Source: Methyloversatilis thermotolerans (GTDB lineage Bacteria > Pseudomonadota > Gammaproteobacteria > Burkholderiales > Rhodocyclaceae). From it: a stretch of 64,000 nt of DNA. Shown in pieces: positions 8,967 to 19,187 of this stretch. The position numbers were made by a program, and so were the translations under genes. How positions within the stretch are numbered: position 1 is the first letter of the stretch; every line of letters begins with the position of its first letter. Where the stretch lies: assembly GCF_000372885.1 (NCBI RefSeq), contig NZ_KB889967.1, positions 2,927,430-2,991,429 of the forward strand, given 5' to 3'. The notes under the pieces are model-generated. The model did not search any database. It had not been told where the DNA came from and was given only the letters and a program-made list of their open reading frames with translations.

Positions 8967-9659
8967 ATGATCAAGCAACTGCTCATCGCCTCGGGACTGG
9001 CGCTGACCGCCATGTCCGCTTCGGCGGCCGGGATCGAAGGCCTGTACAACACCGGCGAAGGTTTCGCCGCCGGTCAGGTCGACACGCACTACAGCTTCGC
9101 CTCCATCAGCGGCACGGCAACCGGTACCGACGGCTACGGCGTCGTGACCAGCGGCATAGGCCACCCCTTCCCGAACTGGCAGGCCAATTCGGAAGCGTCG
9201 AGCTGGCTCGCCCCCACAGCCAATGCCGGCCAGAGCTACGATGGCGTGAGCAACGGCGTGTACAAATGGACACTCACCTTCGACCTCACCGGATTCGACA
9301 CCGAGAGCGCCTTCTTCTCGGGCAAGTGGTGGGCCGACGACACCGGCTACATCCAGCTCAATGGCGTCACCATCTCGTCCGGCGCCGGCTACCGCTCGGC
9401 GACGAGCTTCGCCGCCAGCGCAGGCTTCGTGGCAGGCATCAACACGCTGGACTTCTACGTGACGAACCTCGCGCGCTCCACCGGCAATCCGACCGGCATC
9501 CGCGTCGAATTCGGGGAGAGCTTCGCCGAGGAACTGATCGTCGAACAGCCGCCGGTCATTCCGACGCCCAGCGTACCGGTGCCGGAACCTGAAACCTATG
9601 CGATGCTGCTGGCCGGTCTGGCCGTGATGGGCGCGATCGCCCGTCGCCGCATCGGCTAA
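8967..9659 (+). CDS. PEP-CTERM sorting-domain protein 1
   Basis: Exported surface or secreted protein of 230 aa. It has an N-terminal signal peptide (MIKQLLIASGLALTA, cut near SASA/AG). The C-terminus has the full sorting signal: VPEPETYAMLLAGL, a hydrophobic stretch, then ARRR. Exosortase/archaeosortase-type enzymes recognise this tripartite tail. The start at 8967 has GGAG upstream and a proper signal sequence; the frame also extends 66 bases further upstream. The body is a beta-rich, Trp/Gly-rich domain of unknown function shared with the next gene. No exosortase is encoded in the window. Confidence 0.9.
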   Translation: MIKQLLIASGLALTAMSASAAGIEGLYNTGEGFAAGQVDTHYSFASISGTATGTDGYGVVTSGIGHPFPNWQANSEASSWLAPTANAGQSYDGVSNGVYKWTLTFDLTGFDTESAFFSGKWWADDTGYIQLNGVTISSGAGYRSATSFAASAGFVAGINTLDFYVTNLARSTGNPTGIRVEFGESFAEELIVEQPPVIPTPSVPVPEPETYAMLLAGLAVMGAIARRRIG

Positions 9660-9686
9660 TCCTGCGTCAAGGTGCAGGCGCACGGG

Positions 9687-9720
9687 GGGTCTCACCGCGA
9701 GGTGAGACCCTTTTTGTTTT
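9687..9720 (+). terminator. Rho-independent terminator
   Basis: GGGTCTCACC (9687-9696) and GGTGAGACCC (9701-9710) form a perfect 10-bp stem with loop GCGA. It is followed by TTTTTGTTTT. It ends the first PEP-CTERM gene. Confidence 0.95.
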
Positions 9721-9819
9721 GCGATGCGACGGATGCGCGCGGAGCGTGACGGGATGCAGCGCCTGTCTCGCGCGGACCCGCCTAGACTCGGTCCATTCCA
9801 TCTTCGCACATCGCCCCCC

Positions 9820-10485
9820 ATGAACCCGCGCTTACTCCTCGCCATCGCCGTACTGACCTTCGCTGCGGCACTCCCGGCGGCCCATGCGGACGAGCAAGCG
9901 ATCGGCGGTCTGTACAGCACCGGACAGGAATCCGACGCTGGCCAGCTCGACACGCACTACGCATTTTCGGTCATCGACGGTACGGCAAGCGGCACCTCGG
10001 GGCACGGCGTGGTCACCTCGGGCAATGGTTTCCCCTTCCCGATCTGGAGTGCGAACAGCGAGGATTCATCCTGGCTCACCCCGGACGCCGCGGCAGGACA
10101 GTCCTACGATCCGCAGCGCAACGGCCACTATGTGTGGTCGCTCAGCTTCGACCTCACCGGCTACGACGCCGATTCCGCCTGGCTGGAAGGCCGCTGGTGG
10201 GCGGACAACGACGGCTATGTGGTCCTGAATGGCCAGACCGTGTCATCGGGCGTCGGACTGTCCAGCCCGACCTCCTTCAGTGCAGCCGCCGGCTTCGTCG
10301 CGGGTGTGAACACGCTGGAGTTCCATGTGCTGAATTTCGCCCGGGCATCGGGCAACCCGACCGGCGTGCGCGTGGAGTTCCTGTCCAGCGGCGTCGTCAG
10401 CGTCGTGCCGGAAGCCGATGGCTACGCCATGCTGCTGGCCGGGCTGGTGGCGGTGCTGGCGATGATACGCCGCAGCCTGCGCTGA
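9820..10485 (+). CDS. PEP-CTERM-like protein 2 (paralogue of the preceding gene)
   Basis: A 221-aa exported protein with a signal peptide (MNPRLLLAIAVLTFAAALPAAHA). It aligns end to end with the gene at 8967: both share GLYxTGxxxxAGQxDTHY, GVVTSGxGxPFPxW, AGQSYD, SFDLTGxD, GNPTGxRVEF. The tail is VPEADGYAMLLAGL then IRRSLR, so the P-E-P core is degenerate (PEA) while the hydrophobic and basic parts remain. The start at 9820 gives a clean signal peptide; an open frame upstream lacks one. The pair arose by tandem duplication. Confidence 0.87.
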   Translation: MNPRLLLAIAVLTFAAALPAAHADEQAIGGLYSTGQESDAGQLDTHYAFSVIDGTASGTSGHGVVTSGNGFPFPIWSANSEDSSWLTPDAAAGQSYDPQRNGHYVWSLSFDLTGYDADSAWLEGRWWADNDGYVVLNGQTVSSGVGLSSPTSFSAAAGFVAGVNTLEFHVLNFARASGNPTGVRVEFLSSGVVSVVPEADGYAMLLAGLVAVLAMIRRSLR

Positions 10486-10511
10486 GCCCCGCTGCCGCCC
10501 GGCGCCGGCGG

Positions 10512-10539
10512 TTGTATTGACACATCGACCTGATACCAT
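10512..10539 (+). promoter_or_regulatory. Candidate sigma-70 promoter of the decarboxylase gene
   Basis: TTGTAT (10512-10517), a 16-base spacer, and an extended -10 TGATACCAT ending at 10539 stand 57 bases upstream of the start codon. An 18-bp perfect palindrome of GGGCGCCCC/GGGGCGCCC lies between promoter and gene at 10555-10572. Confidence 0.4.
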
Positions 10540-10595
10540 CGCGCGCTTGGACATGGGCGCCCCGGGGCGCCCTCTTTACTTTGAGGGTGGCGGCG

Positions 10596-12848
10596 ATGCG
10601 CTTCGATTTTCCTATCATCATCATCGACGAGGACTTCCGTTCCGAGAACGCGTCCGGTCTGGGCATACGCGCACTGGCCGAAGCAATCGAAAAGGAAGGC
10701 CTGAACGTGCTCGGGGTCACCAGCTACGGTGACCTCACGTCGTTCGCGCAGCAGCAGAGCCGGGCGTCGACCTTCATCCTGTCGATAGACGATGAGGAAT
10801 TCGGCTCGGGCAGCGGCGCCGAGATCGAGGCGGTGCTCACCCACCTGCGGGATTTCGTTGCCGAGATCCGCCGCCGCAACGCCGACATCCCGATCTTTCT
10901 GTACGGCGAGACGCGCACTACGCGCCACATCCCGAACGACATCCTGCGCGAGTTGCACGGTTTCATCCACATGTTCGAGGACACGCCCGAATTCATCGCG
11001 CGCTACGTCGTGCGCGAGGCGCGCGCCTACCTCGATTCGCTGCCGCCGCCCTTCTTCCGCGCGCTGACGCATTACGCGCAGGACGGGTCCTATTCCTGGC
11101 ATTGCCCGGGCCACTCGGGCGGGGTTGCCTTCCTGAAGAGCCCGGTGGGCCGCATGTTCCATCAGTTCTTCGGCGAGAACATGCTGCGTGCCGACGTGTG
11201 CAACGCGGTGGAGGAGCTGGGCCAGCTGCTCGACCACACCGGCCCGGTCGCGGCAAGCGAGCGCAACGCGGCACGCATCTTCCATTCCGACCACCTGTTC
11301 TTCGTCACCAACGGCACCTCGACGTCGAACAAGATGGTGTGGCATTCCACGGTGGCGCCCGGCGACATCGTCGTGGTGGACCGCAACTGTCACAAGTCCA
11401 TCCTGCACTCCATCATCATGACCGGCGCCATCCCGGTGTTCCTGACGCCGACGCGCAACCACTACGGCATCATCGGCCCGATTCCGCTGTCGGAATTCAG
11501 CCCGGAGGTCATCCGGCGCAAGATCGAAGCCAATCCGTTCGCGCGCGAGGTCGCGAACAAGAAGCCGCGCATCCTCACCATCACGCAATCCACCTATGAC
11601 GGCGTGCTGTACAACGTCGAGGCGATCAAGGAGGTGCTGGACGGCGAGATCGACACGCTGCACTTCGATGAAGCCTGGCTGCCGCACGCCGCCTTCCACG
11701 ACTTCTATGGCGACTACCACGCGATCGGCGAAGGCCGGCCGCGCTGCAAGGAGTCGATGATCTTCTCGACCCAGTCCACCCACAAGCTGCTGGCCGGCCT
11801 GTCGCAGGCGTCGCAGATCCTGGTGCAGGATTCGGAAACGCGCTCACTGGACCGCGACGTGTTCAACGAAGCCTACCTGATGCACACCTCGACCAGCCCG
11901 CAGTACGCCATCATCGCCTCGTGCGACGTCGCCGCCGCGATGATGGAACCGCCGGGCGGCACCGCTCTGGTCGAGGAGTCGCTGACCGAGGCGGTCGAGT
12001 TCCGCCGGGCCATGCGCAAGGTCGAGGCCGAATTCGGCAACGACTGGTGGTTCAAGGTGTGGGGTCCCGACCATCTCGCCGACGAGGGACTGGGATCGCG
12101 CGAGGACTGGACGCTGCGCGCCGGCGAGCGCTGGCATGGCTTCGGCGATCTGGCCGACGGCTTCAACATGCTGGACCCGATCAAGGCCACGGTCATCACA
12201 CCGGGCCTGGATGTCGATGGCGATTTCGCCGACTGGGGCATCCCGGCCGGCATCCTGACCCGCTATCTGTCCGAGCACGGCATCATCGTCGAGAAGACCG
12301 GGCTGTACAGCTTTTTCATCATGTTCACGATAGGCATCACCAAGGGCCGCTGGAACACCATGGTGACCGAGCTGCAGCAGTTCAAGGACGATTACGACAA
12401 CAACCAGCCGCTGTGGCGCGTCATGCCGGAATTCGTCGCCGCCCATCCGCGTTACGAGCGGGTCGGCCTGCGCGATCTGTGCACCCGCATCCACGAAATG
12501 TACAAGAAGCACGACATCGCCCGCCTGACGACAGAGATGTACCTGTCGCCGATGGAACCGGCGATGAAGCCGGCCGACGCGTGGGCGCGCACGGCGCATC
12601 GCGAGATCGACCGCGTCGGCATCGACGAGCTGGAAGGCCGCATCACCAGCGTGCTGCTGACGCCCTATCCGCCGGGCATACCGCTGCTCATTCCGGGCGA
12701 GCGTTTCAACCGCACCATCGTGAATTACCTGCGTTTCGCGCGCGAATTCAACCGTGCTTTCCCGGGGTTCGAAACCGACATTCACGGTCTGGTCGGCATC
12801 GGCGAAGGCGATGTGCTGGATTACGCCGTCGATTGCGTGCGGGACTGA
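10596..12848 (+). CDS. Arginine/lysine/ornithine decarboxylase (PLP fold type I)
   Basis: Large PLP-dependent amino-acid decarboxylase of 750 aa, in the inducible Adi/Ldc/Spe family. The N-terminal ~130 residues form the response-regulator-like wing domain (FPIIIIDEDF at the start). The PLP lysine is Lys397 in STQSTHKLLAGL, preceded by the LHFDEAWLPHAAFH motif that binds the cofactor nitrogen. Family members differ in preference for arginine, lysine or ornithine, and I cannot settle this from sequence; polyamine synthesis or acid resistance is the likely role. The ATG at 10596 is chosen because the fold begins there. Confidence 0.9.
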   Translation: MRFDFPIIIIDEDFRSENASGLGIRALAEAIEKEGLNVLGVTSYGDLTSFAQQQSRASTFILSIDDEEFGSGSGAEIEAVLTHLRDFVAEIRRRNADIPIFLYGETRTTRHIPNDILRELHGFIHMFEDTPEFIARYVVREARAYLDSLPPPFFRALTHYAQDGSYSWHCPGHSGGVAFLKSPVGRMFHQFFGENMLRADVCNAVEELGQLLDHTGPVAASERNAARIFHSDHLFFVTNGTSTSNKMVWHSTVAPGDIVVVDRNCHKSILHSIIMTGAIPVFLTPTRNHYGIIGPIPLSEFSPEVIRRKIEANPFAREVANKKPRILTITQSTYDGVLYNVEAIKEVLDGEIDTLHFDEAWLPHAAFHDFYGDYHAIGEGRPRCKESMIFSTQSTHKLLAGLSQASQILVQDSETRSLDRDVFNEAYLMHTSTSPQYAIIASCDVAAAMMEPPGGTALVEESLTEAVEFRRAMRKVEAEFGNDWWFKVWGPDHLADEGLGSREDWTLRAGERWHGFGDLADGFNMLDPIKATVITPGLDVDGDFADWGIPAGILTRYLSEHGIIVEKTGLYSFFIMFTIGITKGRWNTMVTELQQFKDDYDNNQPLWRVMPEFVAAHPRYERVGLRDLCTRIHEMYKKHDIARLTTEMYLSPMEPAMKPADAWARTAHREIDRVGIDELEGRITSVLLTPYPPGIPLLIPGERFNRTIVNYLRFAREFNRAFPGFETDIHGLVGIGEGDVLDYAVDCVRD

Positions 12849-12921
12849 AGCCCGGAGAGGCATCGCGGCCCGCGCCGGACGCGACGGTGACACAGGTGCT
12901 CATCCGGGCCCACGGCCCGGG

Positions 12922-13416
12922 TCAACGCCGTTGATAGTCGACAAAGGCGTAGCGCAGCCCACCGGCACTGACCGCCTCCTCACGCACGCTCTCACGCCAG
13001 GCTGCACGATCGAAGGGCGGGAATGCCGTGTCGCCGTCGAACGCGTCGGCGAGCTCGGTGAGCAGCAGCCGGTGCACCCGTGGCAGCGCCAGCGCATAGA
13101 GCTGGGCCCCGCCGATGATGAAGGCCTCCTCACCGCCCGGGGCGGACGCCGCGGCATCGATCGCGGCATCGAGCGAGGGCACGACGAGCGCGCCGGGCAG
13201 GGACAGATCCTGCTGACGGCTGATCACGATGCTGGTGCGGCCGGGCAGCGGCCGGCCAAGTGAATCCCAAGTGCGGCGCCCCATGATGATGGGGTGGCCG
13301 GTGGTGAGCGCGCGGAAGCGCTTCAGATCTTCCGGCAGATGCCAGGGCATGCCGTTGTCGCGGCCGATCACCCCATTGGCCGCCAGCGCGGCGATCAGGG
13401 ACAGGCGCGGCGTCAT
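12922..13416 (-). CDS. folA: Dihydrofolate reductase
   Basis: Reduces dihydrofolate to tetrahydrofolate with NADPH. The 164-aa protein has the usual motifs: [20 protein letters not shown] with the active-site Met20-type loop, [12 protein letters not shown], and the NADPH-binding [11 protein letters not shown] and FIIGGAQLY. The start at 13416 overlaps the thyA stop in an ATGA arrangement, so the cell makes both folate-cycle enzymes from one transcript. Confidence 0.97.
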   Translation of the reverse strand: MTPRLSLIAALAANGVIGRDNGMPWHLPEDLKRFRALTTGHPIIMGRRTWDSLGRPLPGRTSIVISRQQDLSLPGALVVPSLDAAIDAAASAPGGEEAFIIGGAQLYALALPRVHRLLLTELADAFDGDTAFPPFDRAAWRESVREEAVSAGGLRYAFVDYQRR

Positions 13417-14207
13417 ACCGCCACCCTGGCGGCAATGTGCGGCCACGGGTCATAGCCCTCGAGGCGGAAATCGTCCAGCGTGAACGCGAACAGATCCTTC
13501 ACCTCGGGATTGATCCACATGGCGGGCAGCGGTCGCGGCGTGCGCGCGAGCTGCTCCTGCGCCTGCGCGAAATGATTGCTGTAAAGATGCGCATCGCCCA
13601 GCGTGTGGATGAATTCGCCCGCTTGCAGCCCGCACACCTGGGCGATCATCATGGTCAGCAGCGCATAACTGGCGATATTGAAGGGCACACCGAGAAATAT
13701 GTCCGCGCTGCGCTGGTACAGCTGGCAGGAAAGTCGACCGTCTGCAACGTAGAACTGGAACAGTGCGTGGCAGGGCGGCAGCTTCATCGACGGAATGTCG
13801 GCCGGATTCCACGCGCTCACGATGTGACGGCGCGAATCCGGGTTGCGGCGCAGGCCTTCCAGCAGCTCGCTGATCTGGTCGATGCGGCGTCCGTCGGGGG
13901 CGGGCCAGCTTCGCCACTGGGCCCCATACACCGGGCCCAGGTTGCCGTCGGCATCGGCCCATTCGTCCCAGATGCTGACGCCGTGTTCCTTCAGCCAGGC
14001 GATATTGGTGTCGCCACGCAGGAACCACAGCAGTTCGACGATGATGGACCGCAGATGCAGCTTCTTGGTCGTCAGTACCGGAAAACCCTCGGCGAGGTCG
14101 AAACGCATCTGCCAGCCGAAAACCGAGCGGGTGCCGGTACCCGTGCGGTCGCTTTTGACCGCGCCATGTTCAAGAACATGGCGCATGAGGTCGAGATATT
14201 GCTGCAT
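13413..14207 (-). CDS. thyA: Thymidylate synthase
   Basis: Methylates dUMP to dTMP with methylene-tetrahydrofolate, generating the dihydrofolate that FolA recycles. The 264 aa match the short bacterial ThyA. The nucleophile cysteine lies in [14 protein letters not shown]; the dUMP-binding arginines are in [16 protein letters not shown], and the folate-contacting NIASYALL segment is intact. It is the upstream gene of the thyA-folA pair. Confidence 0.98.
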   Translation of the reverse strand: MQQYLDLMRHVLEHGAVKSDRTGTGTRSVFGWQMRFDLAEGFPVLTTKKLHLRSIIVELLWFLRGDTNIAWLKEHGVSIWDEWADADGNLGPVYGAQWRSWPAPDGRRIDQISELLEGLRRNPDSRRHIVSAWNPADIPSMKLPPCHALFQFYVADGRLSCQLYQRSADIFLGVPFNIASYALLTMMIAQVCGLQAGEFIHTLGDAHLYSNHFAQAQEQLARTPRPLPAMWINPEVKDLFAFTLDDFRLEGYDPWPHIAARVAV

Positions 14208-14360
14208 GGAAAAGTTTGCGCAGTCGCGTTACGCTATCAGGTCGGGATTCTAGACCACCGGGGTCGCATCCTGCGCCACCACGGCAGCGGATCGTGGTCG
14301 TGTACAAGAACACACTCAGCAGCCAGCCGGCGAGCGTCCGGCGGGCGGAGGTAGCAGTCT

Positions 14361-15830
14361 ATGTTCGGCGTCTTCTCATCTTCTCCCGCGAGCGTGCTCG
14401 GCAACCCGGCCGAGCTGCGCCGCGTGCTGGCCGAAATCGCCTCCGCACAGCCGGACCTGGCGATCAATGAACTGACCGGCTGGGTGGAAACCGTCGGCGA
14501 CGCGCCGAACATCGATCTCGCCCATCACGTCAATCTGCTCTACCAGTTCGATTCCAGCGCGCAGCCTCATCTGCGCAAGCTCGACCTCATCTATGCCGAC
14601 GACCCGGAAGGCAAGGACGTGGTGTGGCGTACCGGACGCGACTTCTGGGCCATCCTGTCGGGCGCCTACGAACTGGCGCTCGACCGTTACATTTCCGACC
14701 CCGCGCATGCCTCGGTGCTGAGCGGCCTGTCGCGGCTGGCCGCCCGCACCGTGCGCGCCTGTCGCCAGCGCTTCAAATGGGACGTGTATCACAACGGGCC
14801 GGTCGATGCCGGCCTGTGGCAGGTGGCCGGCCAGGCTTATCTGCTGGCCCAGGCCTCGGGCGCGGAAGCGCGCGAGGTGGTCAATGCGGCCGACGAAGTG
14901 CCGACCTCGGTCGAACGCGAATACCTGCGCCTGATCGCGCTGCATGTCGCCGCACCGGAAGGCCTGACGCCTAACAATGTGCGGCTGACCGAACAGCTCA
15001 CCAGCTACTTCGCCGCGCGCTATTCGATGTCCAGCACGATAGAGCGTGGCAGCACGCACTGGATGGATGCCAACCAGCCGGCGCCACCTTTGCGTCTGGT
15101 TCGCCCGCCTCAGCCTTCCGACGGCATCCGCTTCTTTTCCGGCATCGCCGCCGCCGACGCTGCGCTGGCGCTGGCGCGCCGGCTGGAGAACGGCGAAACG
15201 CCGGATACGCTGACGCTGGAAGACCCGCCTTCAGCGTCGGAACTGGCGCGCCTGCAGCGTCATCTGGCGACCCAGTGGGCGCTCGACCCGCCCACCCGCC
15301 AGTATCGCCGCCACGCGCTCGGCGGTGCTCTGGCGGTGGCCAATGGCATCAAGCACCTGCACCACGTGTTGCGCGGCGCGCGCGACGAGGCGGTCATCTA
15401 TCGCTGGGAAATGTCGGATGCCAGCCTGGGCGGCATCGGCGCCACCGCGCCGACTGCCAGCGCGGAATGGGTGCGCGTCGGCTCCCTGGTCGGCATGCAG
15501 CCCTCCGGCGGCGACAACTGGCTGGTGGGCGTCGTGCGCCGCTACCTGCGTGGCCGCGATGCACGCGGCACCGTGGGCATACAGACGCTGTCGACCACGG
15601 CCCGTCCGCTGGAGGTGTTTTCCGAGCGCAACAGCGGCGAGGCGGTTGCGCTGGACGAGCCGGTCACCGGCGCGGTGGTGCGGCTGGCCATCAATGGCAC
15701 CGGGTATTCGGCCGAATACCCGCTGCACGCGTCGATCAATGGCCGCCACGTGCGGCTGGATCCGGTGGAACTGATAGAGCGCGGTACCAATTTCGACCTT
15801 GCCCGCTTCCGCGTCAGCGACTTCCGTTGA
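14361..15830 (+). CDS. Conserved hypothetical protein, 489 aa
   Basis: A soluble protein with no signal peptide or membrane segment. The N-terminal ~220 residues are alpha-helical and repeat-like. A basic linker and a C-terminal beta-rich region follow, from about residue 370 (EWVRVGSLVGMQPSGGDNW to the end). That C-terminal region loosely resembles PilZ-type barrels, but I see no convincing RxxxR plus D/NxSxxG pair, so c-di-GMP binding is not claimed. The gene is divergent from thyA. Function unknown. Confidence 0.8.
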   Translation: MFGVFSSSPASVLGNPAELRRVLAEIASAQPDLAINELTGWVETVGDAPNIDLAHHVNLLYQFDSSAQPHLRKLDLIYADDPEGKDVVWRTGRDFWAILSGAYELALDRYISDPAHASVLSGLSRLAARTVRACRQRFKWDVYHNGPVDAGLWQVAGQAYLLAQASGAEAREVVNAADEVPTSVEREYLRLIALHVAAPEGLTPNNVRLTEQLTSYFAARYSMSSTIERGSTHWMDANQPAPPLRLVRPPQPSDGIRFFSGIAAADAALALARRLENGETPDTLTLEDPPSASELARLQRHLATQWALDPPTRQYRRHALGGALAVANGIKHLHHVLRGARDEAVIYRWEMSDASLGGIGATAPTASAEWVRVGSLVGMQPSGGDNWLVGVVRRYLRGRDARGTVGIQTLSTTARPLEVFSERNSGEAVALDEPVTGAVVRLAINGTGYSAEYPLHASINGRHVRLDPVELIERGTNFDLARFRVSDFR

Positions 15831-15851
15831 ATCCAGTCGCCTGCCCGGCAA

Positions 15852-16436
15852 TCAGCGCTCGGGCAGCAGGAAATCCGTGAGACGCGGCAGTTCCTCGGCG
15901 AAACAGCGCAGGCTGTGGTCGCCGCCGGCATGTATCACCATGTTCGCACCGCGCAGCTTCAACACCGCCTGCCACCAGTCCAGCACTTCGTCCCCGGTTT
16001 CCAGCAGCACCAGGTAGCGCTCGGGCCGCGTGATCGCCGGCAGATCGAGCGCGCGCAGCGCGGCGACATCCTGCTCGCTGAAGGTGAAGGCTTCGCCGGT
16101 GTACATGTGGGTGTGCTCACCGATGTAGTCCGCCAGCGAACGTGGCGCGACCACCGCTGGATTGATCAGCGCCGCCCGCAGGCCGTACTTCTCCGCCAGG
16201 TGCAGCGCGTAGTACCCGCCCAGCGAAGAACCTGCGAGCGACACCTCGGTGCCGGCGTCCAGCGCCGGCAGCAGTACCGCCTCGATCAAGGCCATCGCCG
16301 CGTCCGGCGCGGGCGGCAACTGTTCGCACCAGAGGTCTCCGGCGCGACCGCGGCGCGCCAGGTGGGCGCGCAGTTGCTGCGCCTTGACCGACTGCGGCCC
16401 GGAGCGGAAACCGTGGAAATACAGCAGCTTCTGCAT
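15852..16436 (-). CDS. YqiA/YcfP-family alpha/beta-fold esterase
   Basis: Small serine hydrolase of 194 aa. The sequence opens with [18 protein letters not shown], characteristic of the UPF0227/YqiA group. The nucleophile elbow is AGSSLGGYYA, and likely acid/histidine partners are in LLETGDEVLDW and HAGGDHSL. The start is fixed by a TGATG overlap with the uppP stop. Substrate unknown. Confidence 0.88.
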   Translation of the reverse strand: MQKLLYFHGFRSGPQSVKAQQLRAHLARRGRAGDLWCEQLPPAPDAAMALIEAVLLPALDAGTEVSLAGSSLGGYYALHLAEKYGLRAALINPAVVAPRSLADYIGEHTHMYTGEAFTFSEQDVAALRALDLPAITRPERYLVLLETGDEVLDWWQAVLKLRGANMVIHAGGDHSLRCFAEELPRLTDFLLPER

Positions 16437-17257
16437 CAGTGATCGGACCAGTCCACCCAGCCGAACCATGCACTGGCCAGCACGAACAGGCCGAACACGA
16501 TGCGGTACCAGGCGAACAGTTCGAAGGTGTGACTGGAAATGTAGCGCAGCAGCCAGCGCACGCTGAAGAAGGCGGCCAGGAAAGAGGCGACGAAACCGGC
16601 CGCGAATACCGGCAGATCCTCCAGCCTCAGCAGGGCCCAGTTCTTGTACACGTCGTACACCGTGGCGGCGAACATGGTCGGTATCGCCAGGAAGAAACTG
16701 AATTCGGTGGCGGCGCGGCGCGACAGGCCGAACATGAGCCCACCCATGATGGTGGCGCCGGAACGCGACACGCCGGGAAACATCGCCACCGCCTGCGCGA
16801 ATCCCACCTTCAGCGCGGCGCGCCAGTCCAGATCATCGGTCGTTTCATAGCGTGGCACGCGCTCGCGCCGCTCGACCAGCAGGATGATGACACCGCCGAC
16901 GATGAGCGCTGCGGCCACCGTGAGCGGATTGAACAGGTAGCTCTTGATCAGGCCGTGGAACAGGAAGCCCAGCACTGCGGCCGGCAGGAAGGCGACCAGC
17001 ACATGCGTGACGAAACGGTTGGCCGCCGGATCGCGCCCCAGACCGCCCGCCACATCGATGATCTTGCGACGGTATTCCCAGCAGATGGCGAGAATGGCGG
17101 CAAGCTGTATCACGATCTTGAATACGCGGCTGGTGTCGTCGGTATAGCCCAGCAGACTGCCGGCGATGATGAGATGGCCGGTGCTCGAAATCGGCAGGAA
17201 TTCGGTCAGGCCTTCCAGAACGCCGAGAATGACGGCCTTGATCAGCAGCAGATCCAT
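16436..17257 (-). CDS. uppP: Undecaprenyl-diphosphatase
   Basis: Integral membrane enzyme (BacA/UppP) that dephosphorylates undecaprenyl pyrophosphate, recycling the lipid carrier of cell-wall synthesis and giving bacitracin tolerance. The 273-aa protein has the diagnostic motifs [14 protein letters not shown] near the N-terminus and [14 protein letters not shown] in the middle, with about eight membrane segments. The start at 17257 ([12 protein letters not shown]) begins the first transmembrane helix. It is co-transcribed with the esterase gene downstream. Confidence 0.97.
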   Translation of the reverse strand: MDLLLIKAVILGVLEGLTEFLPISSTGHLIIAGSLLGYTDDTSRVFKIVIQLAAILAICWEYRRKIIDVAGGLGRDPAANRFVTHVLVAFLPAAVLGFLFHGLIKSYLFNPLTVAAALIVGGVIILLVERRERVPRYETTDDLDWRAALKVGFAQAVAMFPGVSRSGATIMGGLMFGLSRRAATEFSFFLAIPTMFAATVYDVYKNWALLRLEDLPVFAAGFVASFLAAFFSVRWLLRYISSHTFELFAWYRIVFGLFVLASAWFGWVDWSDH

Positions 17258-17350
17258 GAAGTTGCAGTGCAATAAAGTCGGAACAGGCGCCCGAGTATAG
17301 GCGACGATCCCTTCACACCGCGTCAAGCGGGTTCGGGTTTCGATCTGCGG

Positions 17351-17373
17351 GCGGGCGGTATTTCACCGCCCGC
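17351..17373. terminator. Stem-loop between divergent uppP and tonB-like genes
   Basis: GCGGGCGGT (17351-17359) pairs perfectly with ACCGCCCGC (17365-17373) around a 5-base loop. There is no T-run on either side and the flanking genes diverge, so a regulatory or 5'-UTR role is as likely as termination. Confidence 0.35.
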
Positions 17374-17390
17374 CTGTAAAATCCCGCGCC

Positions 17391-18341
17391 ATGTCGAAGA
17401 AACGCGCCGCCCGCGGCAAGTCCGCTGCTCCCGCCCACGCTGCCGCACCGCGCGTGCTTGCGCCGCCGGTGGCGGCCGACGCACCGGCCATCCCGCCGCT
17501 GGCGATCGGCATCGCGCTGTCCGTCCTGCTGCACGCGCTGGCGCTGGCCATCCAGTTCAGCCCGGAGACTCAGCCTAAACAGAAGGCCAGGGACCAGCCG
17601 CTCGAGGTGGTGCTGGTGAACGCGCGCAGCCGGCAGAAACCGCTCGATCCCCAGGTGCTGGCGCAGGCCAGCCTCGATGGCGGCGGCACGACCGATCGCG
17701 ATGTACGCGCAAAAACCCCCTTGCCGGCAAGCCGGCGCGACAAGGCCGGTGACCAGCTCACCGAGGCGCAGCGACGGGTGCAGGAGATGGAAGCGCAGCA
17801 GCAGAAGCTGCTGGCGGAACTCGAATCGCGCGCGCGCGCCACGCCGCAGGAACGCAAGCTGGAACAGCCGGAGCCGGCGCCGACACCGCTGCAACAGTTG
17901 TCCGGCGCGGAACTGGCAGCGCGCGCCATGGCCATGGCGCGGCTGGAAGCCGAAATCGCGCGCAACGTCGAGGACTACAACAAGCGCCCGCGCAAGAAAT
18001 TCATCGGCGCGCGCGCGCAGGAGTACCGCTTCGCGCAGTACATCGAGGACTGGCGTCAGAAGGTGGAACGCATCGGCAATCTGAACTATCCGCCTGCGGC
18101 GCGTGGCAAGCTGTACGGCAACCTGACGCTGACTGTGGAAATACGCGCCAACGGCGAAATCGAGAAAGTGGAGCTGAACCGCTCTTCGGGCCAGAAGGTG
18201 CTGGATGACGCCGCCCTGCGCATCGTGCGCATGGCGGCCCCCTACGCCGCGTTCCCGCCCGACATTCGCCGCGACTACGAAATCCTGTCCATCACCCGCA
18301 CCTGGTCCTTCACCCAGGCCGACCAGCTCGAATCGCACTGA
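17391..18341 (+). CDS. TonB-family energy transducer
   Basis: 316-aa protein with a cytoplasmic basic N-terminus, one membrane segment ([20 protein letters not shown], about residues 42-61), a long charged helical periplasmic linker, and a C-terminal TonB fold from about residue 215. The TonB fold shows the typical pattern [20 protein letters not shown] and [20 protein letters not shown]. It probably transmits proton-motive force to outer-membrane receptors, but no ExbBD genes are adjacent. A TAAAAT hexamer lies just before the start. Confidence 0.9.
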   Translation: MSKKRAARGKSAAPAHAAAPRVLAPPVAADAPAIPPLAIGIALSVLLHALALAIQFSPETQPKQKARDQPLEVVLVNARSRQKPLDPQVLAQASLDGGGTTDRDVRAKTPLPASRRDKAGDQLTEAQRRVQEMEAQQQKLLAELESRARATPQERKLEQPEPAPTPLQQLSGAELAARAMAMARLEAEIARNVEDYNKRPRKKFIGARAQEYRFAQYIEDWRQKVERIGNLNYPPAARGKLYGNLTLTVEIRANGEIEKVELNRSSGQKVLDDAALRIVRMAAPYAAFPPDIRRDYEILSITRTWSFTQADQLESH

Positions 18342-18348
18342 GCATGTC

Positions 18349-19179
18349 ATGACCGACCGTTACGCCGTCATCGGCAACCCGATCGCCCACAGCCGATCGC
18401 CCTCCATCCATGCCGCCTTCGCCGCGCAGACCGGACAGGACCTGAGCTACGAAGCGCTGCTCGCGCCGCTGGCAGGCTTCGCCGATACCGTGGCCGGGTT
18501 CCGCGCCGCAGGCGGACGCGGTGCCAACGTGACCGTGCCGTTCAAGGAAGAGGCATGGAAACTGGCCGATCGCTTGACCGAACGGGCCCGGCTGGCCGGC
18601 GCCGTCAATACGCTGGCATTCGATGATGATCTGCTCGGCGACAACACCGACGGTGCGGGCCTGGTGCGCGACCTCGATGCGCTGGGCGCAAAACTCGCGG
18701 GGGCGCGCGTGCTGCTGCTTGGTGCGGGCGGCGCCGCGCGCGGCGTCATCCTGCCGCTGCTCGAGGCGGGTGTGTCCGCGCTGATGATCGCCAACCGCAC
18801 ACCGGACAAGGCAGCGGCGCTGCGCCTGCATTTCGCTTCGCACGATGCGCGCGGTGCGCTGGATGCAGGTGGCTGGAACGATGTCGCCGGCCGCCACGAC
18901 GTGGTGATCAACGCCACCAGTGCCAGTCTGAGCGACCAGGCGCCGCCGCTGCCCGCTGGCCTGTACGCACCGGACGGCCTCGCCTACGACATGGTATATG
19001 GCCGTGGCCTCACCGCTTTCCTGCGCCAGGCCCGGGCCGACGGCGCCGTGCGGCTGGCCGACGGCCTGGGCATGCTGGTCGAGCAGGCCGCCGAGTCCTT
19101 CGCGCTGTGGCGCGGCGTGCGCCCCGACACCGGTCCGGTATGCGCCATGCTGCGTGCGGCGCTGCCGCCGCTGACCTGA
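18349..19179 (+). CDS. aroE: Shikimate dehydrogenase
   Basis: NADPH-dependent reduction of 3-dehydroshikimate in aromatic amino-acid synthesis. The 276-aa protein shows the substrate site [13 protein letters not shown] and the catalytic lysine in [11 protein letters not shown]. It also has the conserved aspartate in [12 protein letters not shown] and the NADP-binding [12 protein letters not shown] followed by NRT. It starts 8 bases after the tonB-like stop. Confidence 0.97.
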   Translation: MTDRYAVIGNPIAHSRSPSIHAAFAAQTGQDLSYEALLAPLAGFADTVAGFRAAGGRGANVTVPFKEEAWKLADRLTERARLAGAVNTLAFDDDLLGDNTDGAGLVRDLDALGAKLAGARVLLLGAGGAARGVILPLLEAGVSALMIANRTPDKAAALRLHFASHDARGALDAGGWNDVAGRHDVVINATSASLSDQAPPLPAGLYAPDGLAYDMVYGRGLTAFLRQARADGAVRLADGLGMLVEQAAESFALWRGVRPDTGPVCAMLRAALPPLT

Positions 19180-19187
19180 CGATCACC

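Noticed and set aside
10555-10572. GGGCGCCCC palindrome as a terminator
   Set aside because: It lies downstream of a promoter candidate and 23 bases before a start codon, and has no T-run; a 5'-UTR or binding-site role is more likely.
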